From Chloroflexota bacterium (GTDB taxonomy: Bacteria > Chloroflexota > Anaerolineae > Anaerolineales > UBA4823), in contig JAKQIM010000067.1 in assembly GCA_029557965.1 (NCBI GenBank), positions 1-33,795 of the forward strand: a DNA stretch of 33,795 nt. Reading direction: 5' to 3'. Positions 9,201 to 16,742 of the stretch are shown piece by piece. Every line of letters begins with the position of its first letter. Position 1 is the first letter of the stretch. The translations under genes were made by a program, and so were the position numbers. The notes beneath the pieces are model-generated. The model did not search any database. It was not told the DNA's origin and saw only the letters and a program-made list of their open reading frames with translations.

Positions 9201-9965
9201 CAGCAGGGTGCCGCCTTCTGTGCCATCGCTGATCCACAACTCGGTGCCATAGGTGCTCTCCCAACCGGCGAAAAACAACACTGCATCCGCGCCGCTGCCA
9301 ACCGTTGTCAGGTGATCGATTTGATTATCGGGGTCGGCAGACAGGTCTTTAACAATATGAGTGCCGCTGGGGCTGCCATCGCTGCGCCAAAGCTGGTTAC
9401 CATTTGCAGCATCATAAGCAGAAAAATACAGTACGCCGTTCATATTTACCAGGTCATGGATGTATGCATATTCGTTACTCGGGTTCCCCGGAACAGTGTC
9501 CAGGGTCAGGCGTGTGCCTTGAGGCGTACCATCCGTCTGCCACAACTCCTTCCCATAATGATCGGTGGTGGCAACAAAAAAGAGCAGGCTGCCCACCACC
9601 ACATAGCCACCAGGTTCAGACGAAGCACGCCCCGGTTCAATATCTTTGAGCAGGTAAGTGCCGGCAAGCGTGCCATCGCTGCGCCACAATTCAAACCCTT
9701 CGGCCTCGGTAGTGGCAGTGAAGTACAGCACCCCGTCCATCACTACGGCGCCTACCTCATCGTCGTTCACATTAGGATCGTAATCTTCACCAGGTGTGAT
9801 ATTGATATCCGCCACCAGGTACGGATCTGGGCCTGGGGAGGCTTCTACAATTTCTTGGGCCTGCGCCTGGAGGGGCATGCCGGCCCAAGCCGCGCTTAAG
9901 ATCACAACAGCCAGCAGAAAACGAACAATGGGGGTGAGGGGGTCATTTTTTCTCCTTATAAACAT
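6204..9965 (-). CDS. Large secreted ELWxxDGT-repeat protein with two C-terminal PKD domains
   Basis: 1253 residues from ATG 9965. The start is chosen because MFIRRKND is followed at once by a hydrophobic signal core ending in LQAQAQ; upstream codons would spoil this signal. About 16-17 degenerate repeats of roughly 45-55 residues follow (about 75-920), each with a core such as ELWRSDGTxxGT preceded by an LFFxAxD strand, the pattern of beta-propeller-like exoproteins. Next come an adhesion-type Ig-like (DUF11-like) domain (about 930-1045) and two PKD domains (about 1060-1240, with VDWGDDSP and VGWGDGSP). The protein ends in VFLPITQR. It is probably extracellular or surface-bound, with a binding or adhesive role inferred only from architecture. 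A well-placed Shine-Dalgarno AAGGAG precedes an out-of-frame ATG at 9946, so the real initiation region deserves a check. Confidence 0.85.
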   Translation of the reverse strand: MFIRRKNDPLTPIVRFLLAVVILSAAWAGMPLQAQAQEIVEASPGPDPYLVADINITPGEDYDPNVNDDEVGAVVMDGVLYFTATTEAEGFELWRSDGTLAGTYLLKDIEPGRASSEPGGYVVVGSLLFFVATTDHYGKELWQTDGTPQGTRLTLDTVPGNPSNEYAYIHDLVNMNGVLYFSAYDAANGNQLWRSDGSPSGTHIVKDLSADPDNQIDHLTTVGSGADAVLFFAGWESTYGTELWISDGTEGGTLLLRDIYTGTDGSDLRGLIDVDGMLFFVADDGVHGDELWTSDGTPEGTHMVEDVVPGGNLSIDSSLMAVYDGRLFFSADDGVHGRELWASDGTPEGTYMVKDIDNTASDSMRGQRMLVYEGWLYFAADDGVNGEELWRSDGTEAGTTLFKDINQTGDGSESSCPEYFTQAAGLFFFSADDSSNGRELWVSDGTEAGTLLVEDIYAGMESAQPSGLNALGEQLIFFALVESTSDAEIWLSDGTPDGTFSLFELSDPVLSSDPDNPMAIKGVAYFNADDGLTGRDLWRSDGTPAGTWKVKDINTSSTNVVPDNFTELGDIFFFTSHDLTHGRELWVSDGTEAGTNMLEIYVGGSSATPEYLVPLGGQLLFAASDGTHGKELWGSDGTITGTQLITDVNPGSGNASPQYLTALGPNVYFRACDSSYDCELWRTDGTAANTTRFADINPTGDSYPSYITRCGSNLLFSADDGVSGFEPWVTDGSAASLLMDINVGEEDSDVSGFVEAGTNCFFTAYTDESGYELYVTDGTTANTHLVKDIYPGVPSANVQEMTALGNSLYFSADDGGTGLELWRSNGTPGGTLPVSNIVPGVGSASPRHLAALANRIFFAAYSIQYGVEAWFFDPAFGQPVRLGDIAPGTLSSSPEDFVRIGGQVLFSAGDYAAGANRELWAVSISPDLGLDGSVQLPVYQPGEEVIFVLEVENDGLLEAAGVVLTSTLPSELTNRVIASNLAITDTGYTPAYVWQVQDLASGMAGAVVITSTLDANLDTEGVLTITSQIAMSVSDNHPADNSLDVAFEVNIAPTLTATQQSAVEGTVYSGTLATFSDPGVEDTHTAVVDWGDDSPSQAAAVDQGAGQVTGSHTYADNGVFTVTVIVTDSDGGAGEVEFQATVSNAAPQAVPAGPQTVDAGVELALVLATFSDLGADDTHTATVGWGDGSPSAAAVINQAAHTVSGAHTYSAAGSYTVEVTVTDDDGGSVTVSFTVTVIETHPGYQVFLPITQR

Positions 9966-10067
9966 GCCAGTCAATGACCAGGAAAGATTAAAAACGCCGC
10001 CAGTCTGGCGGCGAAAGTGGACACGGCTTAATTCCAGGCAGAGGAACAGGTCCCGCAAGATGAAAGT

Positions 10068-11249
10068 TTAGGGTGGGGGCGGGGCGGGCATGCCCTCCAG
10101 GCTGATATCATCGCAGTAAACGGGCGATAGGTTGCCCAGCGCATCGCGGTACTGCACGCTGACATAAAAGCCAACCCAGTTGATGGGCAGGGTAAAGGGG
10201 TAAGACAGCTCGGTCACAAAGGGCTGCCAGGCAATCTCTGCCAGATCGGCCTCGGCGCTGCACCAGCCCCCCGTACGAACGCGCATTTCGCTCACATCGG
10301 CGGCAGTGCTGACGGCATTGAAAGAGACCGAAACGTCGATCGTATCCCCGGCTGTACCGCCCGCAGCCGACCTGCCATCCTCGATCAGCACACCCCCGTT
10401 CACCGGGCTTTCTGAAACGGGGCTGGCAGGAACAGGCGTTTCCGTCGACACGGCAGGCGATTCAGAAACATCCGAAAGTACCGGCGGAACGGCCAGTGAA
10501 AGCCCGGGGATTTGCAGGTAAACGGCCAAAGGCTGTCCTTGCGCTTCAATGAGGGCATAAGAATACGGATATTGATTGACCAGTTCCCACACAAAGGCCA
10601 GGGCCTCGCCCCGGATGTAGAACGCGTCATCCGCCGGGTTCAGCTCAAAGCCGAAGCGTGCCGCATCCCAGACAGGCAGTGGATCGCCGGAAGCATCGGT
10701 GGCCGGGTACACCGTCAGGTAACCCAGCTCAGGCACAAAAACTTCTCCCACTGCTCCTGCCCCGCTGCTGACCTGGTTGAAGAGGTCGCCGTAGCCTTCC
10801 GGTCCATCGCCGAAGATAGCCTGTACGCTCTTGCTGGTTAAAAGGAGGTTGACCGTCAGGCGGTCAAAGGGTGGGTTATCGTAAGGCAGCATAGAAGTGT
10901 AAACGGCCTTCCAATTAAAAAAGCCGGCCTCGGCAAAGCTGCCAAGCAGGTTGTTCATCTGGTCTACCGTAAGCCAACCCTGCATCACCACCCGCGGGGT
11001 GCCGCTTGTGCCATCACTTTGCAGCCAAACCATGCGCCCGTCGCCGTACAGGCGGGCATGGGGGATGTAATTCTCAGAGAATCCATCCCCGCCTGTCCCG
11101 CCGGGAAAGCCATTGTTATGCAGAGCCTCAACGATGAGGGCCGTAGGTGAAGTATCCCAAGCGATTGGGGGAGGAGTCGGCTGGCCGCCGCGGCAAGCCA
11201 GCGCGACCAGGACCAAAACAAACAAGCCCGCCATCCATGTTTGTTTCAC
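10068..11249 (-). CDS. Uncharacterised lipoprotein with C-terminal Ig-like domain
   Basis: 393 residues. The start is GTG 11249, giving MKQTW, a hydrophobic stretch and a lipobox VALAC with Cys19, so it is lipid-anchored outside the membrane. A later ATG (residue 6) would lose the positive n-region. The middle region shows no family I recognise. The last 100 residues (DTIDVSVSFNAVS..., WCSAEADLAEIAWQPF) look like a beta-sandwich domain of the kind used in bacterial cell-surface proteins. It lies 102 bp upstream of the ELW-repeat gene on the same strand, so the two may be co-transcribed. A TATAAT sits only 6 nt before the GTG, suggesting a leaderless transcript. Function unknown. Confidence 0.75.
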   Translation of the reverse strand: MKQTWMAGLFVLVLVALACRGGQPTPPPIAWDTSPTALIVEALHNNGFPGGTGGDGFSENYIPHARLYGDGRMVWLQSDGTSGTPRVVMQGWLTVDQMNNLLGSFAEAGFFNWKAVYTSMLPYDNPPFDRLTVNLLLTSKSVQAIFGDGPEGYGDLFNQVSSGAGAVGEVFVPELGYLTVYPATDASGDPLPVWDAARFGFELNPADDAFYIRGEALAFVWELVNQYPYSYALIEAQGQPLAVYLQIPGLSLAVPPVLSDVSESPAVSTETPVPASPVSESPVNGGVLIEDGRSAAGGTAGDTIDVSVSFNAVSTAADVSEMRVRTGGWCSAEADLAEIAWQPFVTELSYPFTLPINWVGFYVSVQYRDALGNLSPVYCDDISLEGMPAPPPP

Positions 11250-11255
11250 AAATTG

Positions 11256-11261
11256 ATTATA
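11256..11261 (-). promoter_or_regulatory. Candidate -10 box just upstream of a GTG start (leaderless mRNA)
   Basis: TATAAT on the minus strand is followed by CAATTT and then the GTG start of the lipoprotein gene. With normal spacing, transcription would begin at or next to the start codon. No Shine-Dalgarno is present. The -35 region is poor. Confidence 0.4.
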
Positions 11262-11285
11262 TCGCTATTTTTTACCGCGTATACC

Positions 11286-12566
11286 CTATTTCTCAAACGG
11301 GCGGGCAAAACGCTGGTCGAAAACACCGTTCTCTTTCAACATCTGGTCAAAATAGCTGTGCGCCAGCGGCAGGCGCAGGAAGAGGCGAAAAACCGGCCCC
11401 AGGATGGCCGGGTAACGCTCAGGACGGGCCACCTGCTGGAGGATCAGCGGATCGAGCCGCCCATCGACTGCCAGGCCGGCGCCCAACGCTTGCAGGTTTG
11501 TAAAGAGGTCTTTGTTCATATTGACAGGCATGACGCGCGTTCCTTCGCCGCCGCCCTTGACGATCGTCCCCAAGTAAGGGCTGCCCAGACGAGCCGCCAG
11601 CTTCTGCAGGTAACGCTCCACATAACGCGAGTGCAGCGCCTCAGGGAAGCCAGACTGCACCAACCCGGCCAGGGCCGGGTTATGCGGGCGGCCAACCAGG
11701 GGCTCAAGCGCCTCGATGAAATGCTTGGTCACGGCGGGCATCGAGTCGGTATAGAGCGGGAAGCCCAGCACGGCACATCCGGCATGGGCAAAGGCCTCCA
11801 CGGCCTGGCTCGTCTCAGTCATGCGCACCAGGTGGTAGGTTTCAACCGGCCGCTCTACCCCTCCGGCATGGGCGAAGCCGTTGGCGATCTGCTCAAGCAT
11901 GAGCGGCGTATTGCCCTTGCGGCCGCGCGGCGAGCCGTTGAACAGGCTCAACCGGGCAGGCGGGCGGATGACAGCGCCCGCAGTGGCAGGGGGCTGCTTG
12001 GGCAGGGGCAGAAGGCTGGGCTGAGAGGCCGTGATGCGCGCCGCCAGGCCGGCGGCGGGAGTCTCGGTGGTCAGGCTGAACTCCAGGCGGGTTTTGAAGT
12101 TCAGCGCTGTGCGGCAGAGGATATTGGTCACGATCTGCAGATCTTCGGCATCTGTGGTGGGCTCTTTCTCAACTAGCAGGCCCACGCGCGGCGAACGCGG
12201 GTAACGGCGCAGGTGGTGTGCCTCGCCCTGGTCCACTTCCATGTAAGGGTGGATCAGCGGCAGGTGTTTATCCTGGGCCATTTTGAAGCACTCGGTGAGG
12301 AAACCCATCTTGAGCGGCGACGCCCACAGGGTGAAGTCCGATTGGATCACGGCCTGGTCCATTTCCCGCGACGCGTCTTGCGAGCTGCACAGGCCGGGCG
12401 TTTTGACCCAGCAGCCCCAACAACCCACGCAGTGGCGGAGAGCAATGTCGCGCAGTGTAATGCAGGTGACCGCATGGCCGCTGCCCTCCAGGGCGGCCGA
12501 TAAAGCTGCCAGGTAATCGTCGAAAGACGAGGGTTGGGGGTTGCCGTTTAAGATGGTGACTTTCAT
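11286..12566 (-). CDS. Tandem flavodoxin-fold flavoprotein (NAD(P)H:FMN-reductase/iron-sulfur flavoprotein type)
   Basis: 426 residues from ATG 12566, with AAGGTG 7 nt upstream; upstream codons of the same frame overlap the preceding gene. The N-terminal half (1-135) starts MKVTILNGNPQ, the FMN phosphate-binding loop of the flavodoxin-like fold, and carries a Cys cluster C46-x2-C49-x2-C52-x7-C60, as in iron-sulfur flavoproteins and related reductases. A linker (about 165-205) leads to a second flavodoxin-like domain starting LSLFNGSPRGRKGNT (about 206) without that Cys cluster. A fusion of two such domains is unusual; the family normally has one of about 180-200 residues. The gene starts 10 bp after the 4Fe-4S membrane protein gene, which suggests electron transfer between the two products. 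The substrate is unknown. Confidence 0.82.
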   Translation of the reverse strand: MKVTILNGNPQPSSFDDYLAALSAALEGSGHAVTCITLRDIALRHCVGCWGCWVKTPGLCSSQDASREMDQAVIQSDFTLWASPLKMGFLTECFKMAQDKHLPLIHPYMEVDQGEAHHLRRYPRSPRVGLLVEKEPTTDAEDLQIVTNILCRTALNFKTRLEFSLTTETPAAGLAARITASQPSLLPLPKQPPATAGAVIRPPARLSLFNGSPRGRKGNTPLMLEQIANGFAHAGGVERPVETYHLVRMTETSQAVEAFAHAGCAVLGFPLYTDSMPAVTKHFIEALEPLVGRPHNPALAGLVQSGFPEALHSRYVERYLQKLAARLGSPYLGTIVKGGGEGTRVMPVNMNKDLFTNLQALGAGLAVDGRLDPLILQQVARPERYPAILGPVFRLFLRLPLAHSYFDQMLKENGVFDQRFARPFEK

Positions 12567-12576
12567 GCTATACACC

Positions 12577-13337
12577 TTATTTCCCAGAACTGAATGAATA
12601 GCGGATGGCATGCTTCGAACAGTTATCGACGCAGGTTCCGCACAGGATGCACTCGGAATTTTCCATTTTGCCAAGCTGAACCATGGCATTCACATCCAGG
12701 CTCATCGGGCAGTTGCTGGTGCACTTCTTGCAGTCGGCGCAGATTGAAGGATTGGACACCAGCCTGAGCGAGGGCCAGGCAAAGCGGTTGCGGAGCCAAC
12801 GCCCCAGCATCATGAAAGGCGCCGTCCAGCAGATGGTATGGCAGCCGGCGCGCCGGCCAACCAAGGCCGCCAGGCCCACGAACAGGCCAATGACGATGTA
12901 ATAGATGATGTAAGCAAGATAGGGCGCTCAGCCAAGCCAGCGACCGAGATGCCGCCTTGGGTATGGTACAGCAGGTCGATCGTATGGTAGCCGCCAGAGC
13001 GGATAACCAGGAAGACGATCAGAGCCATCCAGGGAATCCAAATCAGCCACTTGATCCAATCCAGCCGGCGGCCGTTGACTGACCGGTTGTTGACCGGCTC
13101 GACGATCTCTTGCATGCCGCCGCCCGGGCAAACCCAACCGCACCACAAACGGCCCAAGAACAGCGAAGAGAGGAACATCAGCCCAAACATTACCAGGCTG
13201 CCGTTCAAGATGCCGTTCGCCGCGCCGTCAATGATCACATAAGGCGAGAGATAGTTCATGGTGACGGGGAAAGAGAGAAAGGCCAGGATAACAAGCGCCT
13301 TGCGAATGCGTTGGCGGAGGGAAAGCTGGTGAAGCAT
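12577..13337 (-). pseudogene. Polytopic 4Fe-4S membrane protein (NapH/YccM-like), frameshifted as sequenced
   Basis: Two overlapping frames make one protein of about 254 residues. The first frame starts at ATG 13337 (Shine-Dalgarno AAAGGAG 7 nt upstream) and encodes an N-terminal membrane helix and the GRLWCGWVCPGG motif (C66, C70) typical of NapH/NosR/CcoG-type proteins, then further helices to about 12925. The second frame continues with YLAYIIYYIVIGLF, AGCHTICW and two ferredoxin clusters CADCKKCTSNCP and CILCGTCVDNC, ending at 12577. Adding one base to the GGG run at 12922-12924 restores a smooth fusion (AERPYLAYIIYY). The break is therefore either a homopolymer sequencing error or a recent inactivation. 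The likely role is membrane-side electron transfer to the adjacent flavoprotein. The gene lies 12 bp after padR. Confidence 0.8.
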
Positions 13338-13349
13338 GACAAAACTCCT

Positions 13350-13907
13350 TTACGCTTGGGGGACTTGCCCGTTCTTGATCCGTTCGATCACGCTCTCGGC
13401 CCAGGCCAGGTTGGCCCGCATGTTGGCAATGCCGTTCTCAAGGGTCAGCATCCAAAAGAAATGCTCGCGCGGCGAAGCTACTTCTTGCTGGTAAGGGCCA
13501 ATTTGCGCAGGAACCTGGTCATACTGCGCCAGGATCGCGCGCATCATGGCTGCGAAGCCCTCAAACTTGGCCAGCACCTCTTCATCCGAAAGCTTGCCCG
13601 CAAAAAAGACCTGCACCAATGGGGCGCTGCGCGGCTCATCCATCGCCGGTGGGCCGCCCAGCCAGTTGACCAGTGCGGCCAGGCCTGGTTGGGTGATGTG
13701 ATACACCTTACGGTCTGGGCGGTCTTCTTGGGCCACCTTTTCCATTTCCACGTAGCCCTGCTCGGTCAGGCGCGCCAGGGTGCGGTAGATCTGGCTTTGA
13801 TCGGCCGGCCAAAAATGGCGCACCGAAACATCGAACATCTTCTTGAGGTCATAGCCGGTAGAAGGATGGTAGCTGAGAAAACCCAGGATGGCGAAATCTA
13901 GCGACAT
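13350..13907 (-). CDS. PadR-family transcriptional regulator
   Basis: 185 residues. The N-terminus (MSLDFAILGFLSYHPSTGYDLKKMF) and the following SQIYRTLARLTEQGYVEMEK form the PadR winged helix (about 1-85). The C-terminal half (about 90-180) is the helical Vir-like dimerisation domain of PadR subfamily 2 proteins. ATG 13907 has TAGGAG about 10 nt upstream. It heads the three-gene minus-strand unit padR - 4Fe-4S membrane protein - flavoprotein with only 10-12 bp gaps, so it probably controls its own operon. PadR proteins usually sense phenolics, drugs or redox-active compounds; which applies here is not shown. The AT-rich stretch 13920-13955 upstream is the natural place for promoter and operator. 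Confidence 0.92.
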   Translation of the reverse strand: MSLDFAILGFLSYHPSTGYDLKKMFDVSVRHFWPADQSQIYRTLARLTEQGYVEMEKVAQEDRPDRKVYHITQPGLAALVNWLGGPPAMDEPRSAPLVQVFFAGKLSDEEVLAKFEGFAAMMRAILAQYDQVPAQIGPYQQEVASPREHFFWMLTLENGIANMRANLAWAESVIERIKNGQVPQA

Positions 13908-13917
13908 TATAGAACAA

Positions 13918-13957
13918 CTCCTATATATGTTATATCCTATATTGTATCAATCCCATA
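13918..13957 (-). promoter_or_regulatory. AT-rich promoter/operator region of the padR operon
   Basis: The only strongly AT-rich stretch in the neighbourhood. On the minus strand it holds a repeated ATATAGGA motif separated by TATAAC, just before the Shine-Dalgarno. It could hold the -10 and a PadR site, but no perfect dyad was found. Between here and the typA promoter (13958-14077) I see no gene. Confidence 0.3.
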
Positions 13958-14077
13958 ATACATCCGGTTGGCCTGCCTGTCAAGAGCAAGATGATGCCAA
14001 CTTGGGTCAAGCGAAGAGGCCAGTAAGAGACGCCCCCACCGGCCTCCAACTCATCCACACAAAACTGAAAATCGCGT

Positions 14078-14083
14078 TATAAT
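14078..14083 (+). promoter_or_regulatory. Candidate -10 box (TATAAT) of typA
   Basis: A perfect TATAAT on the plus strand, 130 nt before the typA start and about 22 nt before the leader hairpin. No convincing -35 is seen 17 bp upstream. Confidence 0.45.
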
Positions 14084-14105
14084 TCAGCGCACTATTTTTT
14101 GGGGC

Positions 14106-14138
14106 GAAGCATCCATGCAGTTGCGGATGCTTCTTTTT
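14106..14138 (+). terminator. Intrinsic terminator/attenuator in the typA leader
   Basis: Stem gaagcatcc (14106-14114) pairs perfectly with ggatgcttc (14125-14133) around a 10-nt loop, followed directly by TTTTT. It points along the plus strand, yet no plus-strand gene precedes it and it lies between the candidate promoter and typA. It therefore looks like premature termination control, or the end of a short leader RNA. Confidence 0.7.
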
Positions 14139-14169
14139 GATGCAAGCCCGATCCTCTCGGAGGAGATGG

Positions 14170-14202
14170 ATGACACAAATGCCATCCACCGCCCCCAGCT
14201 AA
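14170..14202 (+). CDS. Possible 10-codon leader peptide upstream of typA
   Basis: The sequence GGAGG, six bases, then ATG gives an ideal initiation site for [10 protein letters not shown] followed by TAA at 14200-14202, 11 nt before the typA ATG. The peptide is in a different frame from typA. It may couple translation or serve as a sensor together with the upstream terminator. Without comparative data, chance cannot be excluded. Confidence 0.4.
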   Translation: MTQMPSTAPS

Positions 14203-14213
14203 GCAGGTATATT

Positions 14214-16070
14214 ATGATCACAGAACGAACCGATTTACGCAACATTGCCATCATCGCCCATGTTGACCACGGCAAAACCACCCTGGTAGATGGGCTGCTC
14301 AAACAGGCGCGCGTTTTCCGCGAGAACCAGCAGGTCGCCGAACGAGTGATGGATTCGAACGACCTGGAACGGGAGCGCGGCATCACCATCCTGGCCAAAA
14401 ACACCGCCATCTCCATCTGGGATGCAACAGCCTCACAGCAGGTCAAGATCAACATTGTCGATACGCCCGGGCATGCCGATTTCGGCGGCGAGGTGGAACG
14501 GGTGATGAACATGGTGGACGGCGTTCTCTTATTGGTAGATGCCGCCGAAGGCCCCATGCCGCAGACGCGTTTTGTGCTCAAAAAAGCGCTCGAGATGGGC
14601 CATCGCGCCATTGTGGTGATCAACAAAGTGGATCGCAAAGATGCCGAGCCAGAGCGCGTCCTGAACCAGACCTTCGACCTGTTCATCGAACTAGGCGCCA
14701 ACGACGAACAGGCTGATTTCCCCATTATCTATGCGAATGCAATCACCGCCCAGGCCGGCCTGACCCCCATCCTGGGGCCTGATTTGCAGCCCCTCTTCCA
14801 GGCCATCCTGCGCCACATCCCTGGCCCCAAGGTTGACACTGAGGCGCCCCTGCAGATGCTGGTCACCACCCTGGGCTACGACGATTACCGCGGCACCACG
14901 GCTGTGGGACGCATCTTTTCTGGTCACATGCAGGTGGGGCAGGCCCTGACACGCATCACCGTTGAAGGCGAGCAATTGCCCGAGCGCGCCCGTTACCTGT
15001 ACATTCACGAAGGGCTGAAACGGGTGGAAGTGGAGCAAGCCAATGCCGGCGAGATCGTGGCCCTGGCTGGGCTGGAAGGCATTGGCATCGGTGAGACACT
15101 GGCTGACCCTGAAAACCCCGTGGCCCTGCCCCCCATCCACGTCGAGGCGCCCACTGTACGCATGACCTTTGGCGTCAACACCTCGCCCTTCTCAGGGCGA
15201 GAAGGTCGCTGGAACACCTCCCGCAAGCTGCGCCAGCGCCTGTTCGATGAACTGCGCTCAAACGTGGCCCTGCGCGTGGCCGAAACCGAAACCGCCGACA
15301 CCTTCCTGGTCTCAGGGCGCGGCGAACTGCACCTGGCGATCTTGATCGAGACGATGCGCCGCGAAGGCTACGAATTCCAGGTCTCGCGGCCCGAGGTGAT
15401 CTTGCGCGAGGACGAAGATGGCGAGCTGTTAGAGCCATTTGAAGAAGTGCATATCGAAACCAGCCCCGAGACGGTGGGCGTGGTGGTCGAGATGTTGGGC
15501 GGGCGGCGCGGCAAGATGTTGGACATGCAAGACACCCAAGAAAACAGCGTCCGTCTGAAATACTTAGTCCCCACGCGCGGCCTGCTGGGTTTCCGCTACC
15601 AATTCCTGACCGCCACGCGCGGCGAAGGGATCATGCACACCCTGTTTTACGATTACATGCCCCTGGCAGGGGCCATGGAAACACGCGCCACCGGCTCGCT
15701 GGTGGCCTGGGAGCCGGGCACAACCACCTCTTACGGGCTAAAGAATGCCGAAGAGCGCGGCTGGTTGTTCTATGGCCCGGGCGTGGATGTATACGAAGGC
15801 ATGGTGATGGGTGAACACCAACGCCCTGGCGATCTGACGGTGAACGTGTGCAAGAAGAAGCACATGACCAACGTGCGGGCGGCGCGCGGCGAGATGGAAA
15901 TCCGCCTGACTCCCCCACGCCAGATGAGCATCGATGAAGCGATCGAATACCTGGCCGATGACGACCTGCTGGAAGTGACCCCCCAAAGCTACCGCATCCG
16001 CAAGCGCATCCTGAATACGCACGAACGCGGCCGCCTGCACAAGCTGGCAAAGCTAGAACGAGAAGATTAG
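14214..16070 (+). CDS. typA: Ribosome-associated GTPase TypA/BipA
   Basis: 618 residues from ATG 14214, the usual family length; upstream in-frame ATGs would add a non-homologous leader. G-domain motifs are intact: AHVDHGKTT (P-loop), RGITI (switch I), DTPGHADF and NKVD. These are followed by the beta-barrel domain II, the EF-G-like domains III and V, and the BipA-specific C-terminal part ([15 protein letters not shown]). TypA is a cytoplasmic translational GTPase that binds the ribosome and helps 50S assembly and stress or cold adaptation. It is the only housekeeping plus-strand gene here and is convergent with the PHP hydrolase gene, whose 3' end is 7 bp away. The leader has a terminator and a short ORF, suggesting attenuation. 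No oddities in the coding sequence. Confidence 0.97.
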   Translation: MITERTDLRNIAIIAHVDHGKTTLVDGLLKQARVFRENQQVAERVMDSNDLERERGITILAKNTAISIWDATASQQVKINIVDTPGHADFGGEVERVMNMVDGVLLLVDAAEGPMPQTRFVLKKALEMGHRAIVVINKVDRKDAEPERVLNQTFDLFIELGANDEQADFPIIYANAITAQAGLTPILGPDLQPLFQAILRHIPGPKVDTEAPLQMLVTTLGYDDYRGTTAVGRIFSGHMQVGQALTRITVEGEQLPERARYLYIHEGLKRVEVEQANAGEIVALAGLEGIGIGETLADPENPVALPPIHVEAPTVRMTFGVNTSPFSGREGRWNTSRKLRQRLFDELRSNVALRVAETETADTFLVSGRGELHLAILIETMRREGYEFQVSRPEVILREDEDGELLEPFEEVHIETSPETVGVVVEMLGGRRGKMLDMQDTQENSVRLKYLVPTRGLLGFRYQFLTATRGEGIMHTLFYDYMPLAGAMETRATGSLVAWEPGTTTSYGLKNAEERGWLFYGPGVDVYEGMVMGEHQRPGDLTVNVCKKKHMTNVRAARGEMEIRLTPPRQMSIDEAIEYLADDDLLEVTPQSYRIRKRILNTHERGRLHKLAKLERED

Positions 16071-16077
16071 AGGCTGA

Positions 16078-16692
16078 CTACCGTACGGCGACCAGATCGG
16101 ATTGGAACAGTTCGATCTGCCCGGCCCTCAGGCTGGCAAGGACTGCCGCCTCATCACACACCCCATCCGGCAGGATATTGTAATAATTGCCCAGGCGCTC
16201 ACTGCTGTGAGCGTCTGTGTTACTCAGCAGGCGCAGGCCCAGGCGGGCCGCAATGGCACGGATCTCAGCCTCGGCAGAGGGCGGAGTATTATATGAATGC
16301 AGCTCGATTGCATCGGGCGGGTACTGCTCGATATCTGCCGTAATGGCGGTATGGTAGCGGTAAGGGTGCGCCAGGATCAGAAATCCCCCGCCGCCACGCA
16401 CACATTGATAGAGCGCCGGATAATCCCAATCCACGCGCTCAAGAGCGGGGTCGAACTGGCCCAAAACCAAAAAATCTTCCCCATCGGCAGTCACTTCGAT
16501 GCCGTTAAAAATGAAGAATGGGGCGTAACGCTGGTTCAACTCTGCCAGGTGGGTAGACGGGCAAAAGTGGTAATGATCGGTAAAGTAGATAGCATCCAAC
16601 CCGGCAGCGACGGCGGCCCGGATCTGCTCTTCTTCGGTCGCGCGGCCGCAAGGAGAACGGTCACGTGTGTGCACGTGGAGATCGATTTTCAT
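16078..16692 (-). CDS. PHP-domain metal-dependent phosphoesterase
   Basis: 204 residues from ATG 16692 (a TTG three codons earlier is possible). PHP metal-site motifs occur in order: DLHVHT (HxH), TDHYHF, GIEVTADGED (Glu), ILAHPYRY (His) and NTDAHSS (DxH). This is the complete small stand-alone PHP fold related to histidinol phosphatase and nucleoside-bisphosphate phosphatases. It is predicted to be cytoplasmic and to hydrolyse a phosphate ester with two or three divalent metals; the substrate cannot be predicted. It is a single gene, convergent with typA and divergent from the metallopeptidase. A TATAAT lies 8 nt before the ATG and there is no Shine-Dalgarno, so its mRNA may be leaderless. 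Confidence 0.88.
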   Translation of the reverse strand: MKIDLHVHTRDRSPCGRATEEEQIRAAVAAGLDAIYFTDHYHFCPSTHLAELNQRYAPFFIFNGIEVTADGEDFLVLGQFDPALERVDWDYPALYQCVRGGGGFLILAHPYRYHTAITADIEQYPPDAIELHSYNTPPSAEAEIRAIAARLGLRLLSNTDAHSSERLGNYYNILPDGVCDEAAVLASLRAGQIELFQSDLVAVR

Positions 16693-16700
16693 AAGGGGCA

Positions 16701-16706
16701 ATTATA
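16701..16706 (-). promoter_or_regulatory. Candidate -10 box of the PHP hydrolase gene (near-leaderless)
   Basis: TATAAT on the minus strand is followed by TGCCCCTT and ATG 16692. The predicted start of transcription falls on or within about two bases of the start codon. No ribosome-binding site is present. Confidence 0.4.
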
Positions 16707-16742
16707 GCGCATAGATCAAAATTTTACTCCCCAATAATCGAG

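Noticed and set aside
8865-9899. Open frame of 344 codons on the plus strand
   Set aside because: It is antisense to the ELW-repeat gene and mirrors its repeat periodicity and codon bias. There is no ribosome-binding site or recognisable domain.
12550-12689. Flavoprotein start at 12689 giving 41 extra residues
   Set aside because: The extension overlaps the 4Fe-4S cluster codons of the upstream gene and has no homology. ATG 12566 has a ribosome-binding site and begins the flavodoxin fold.
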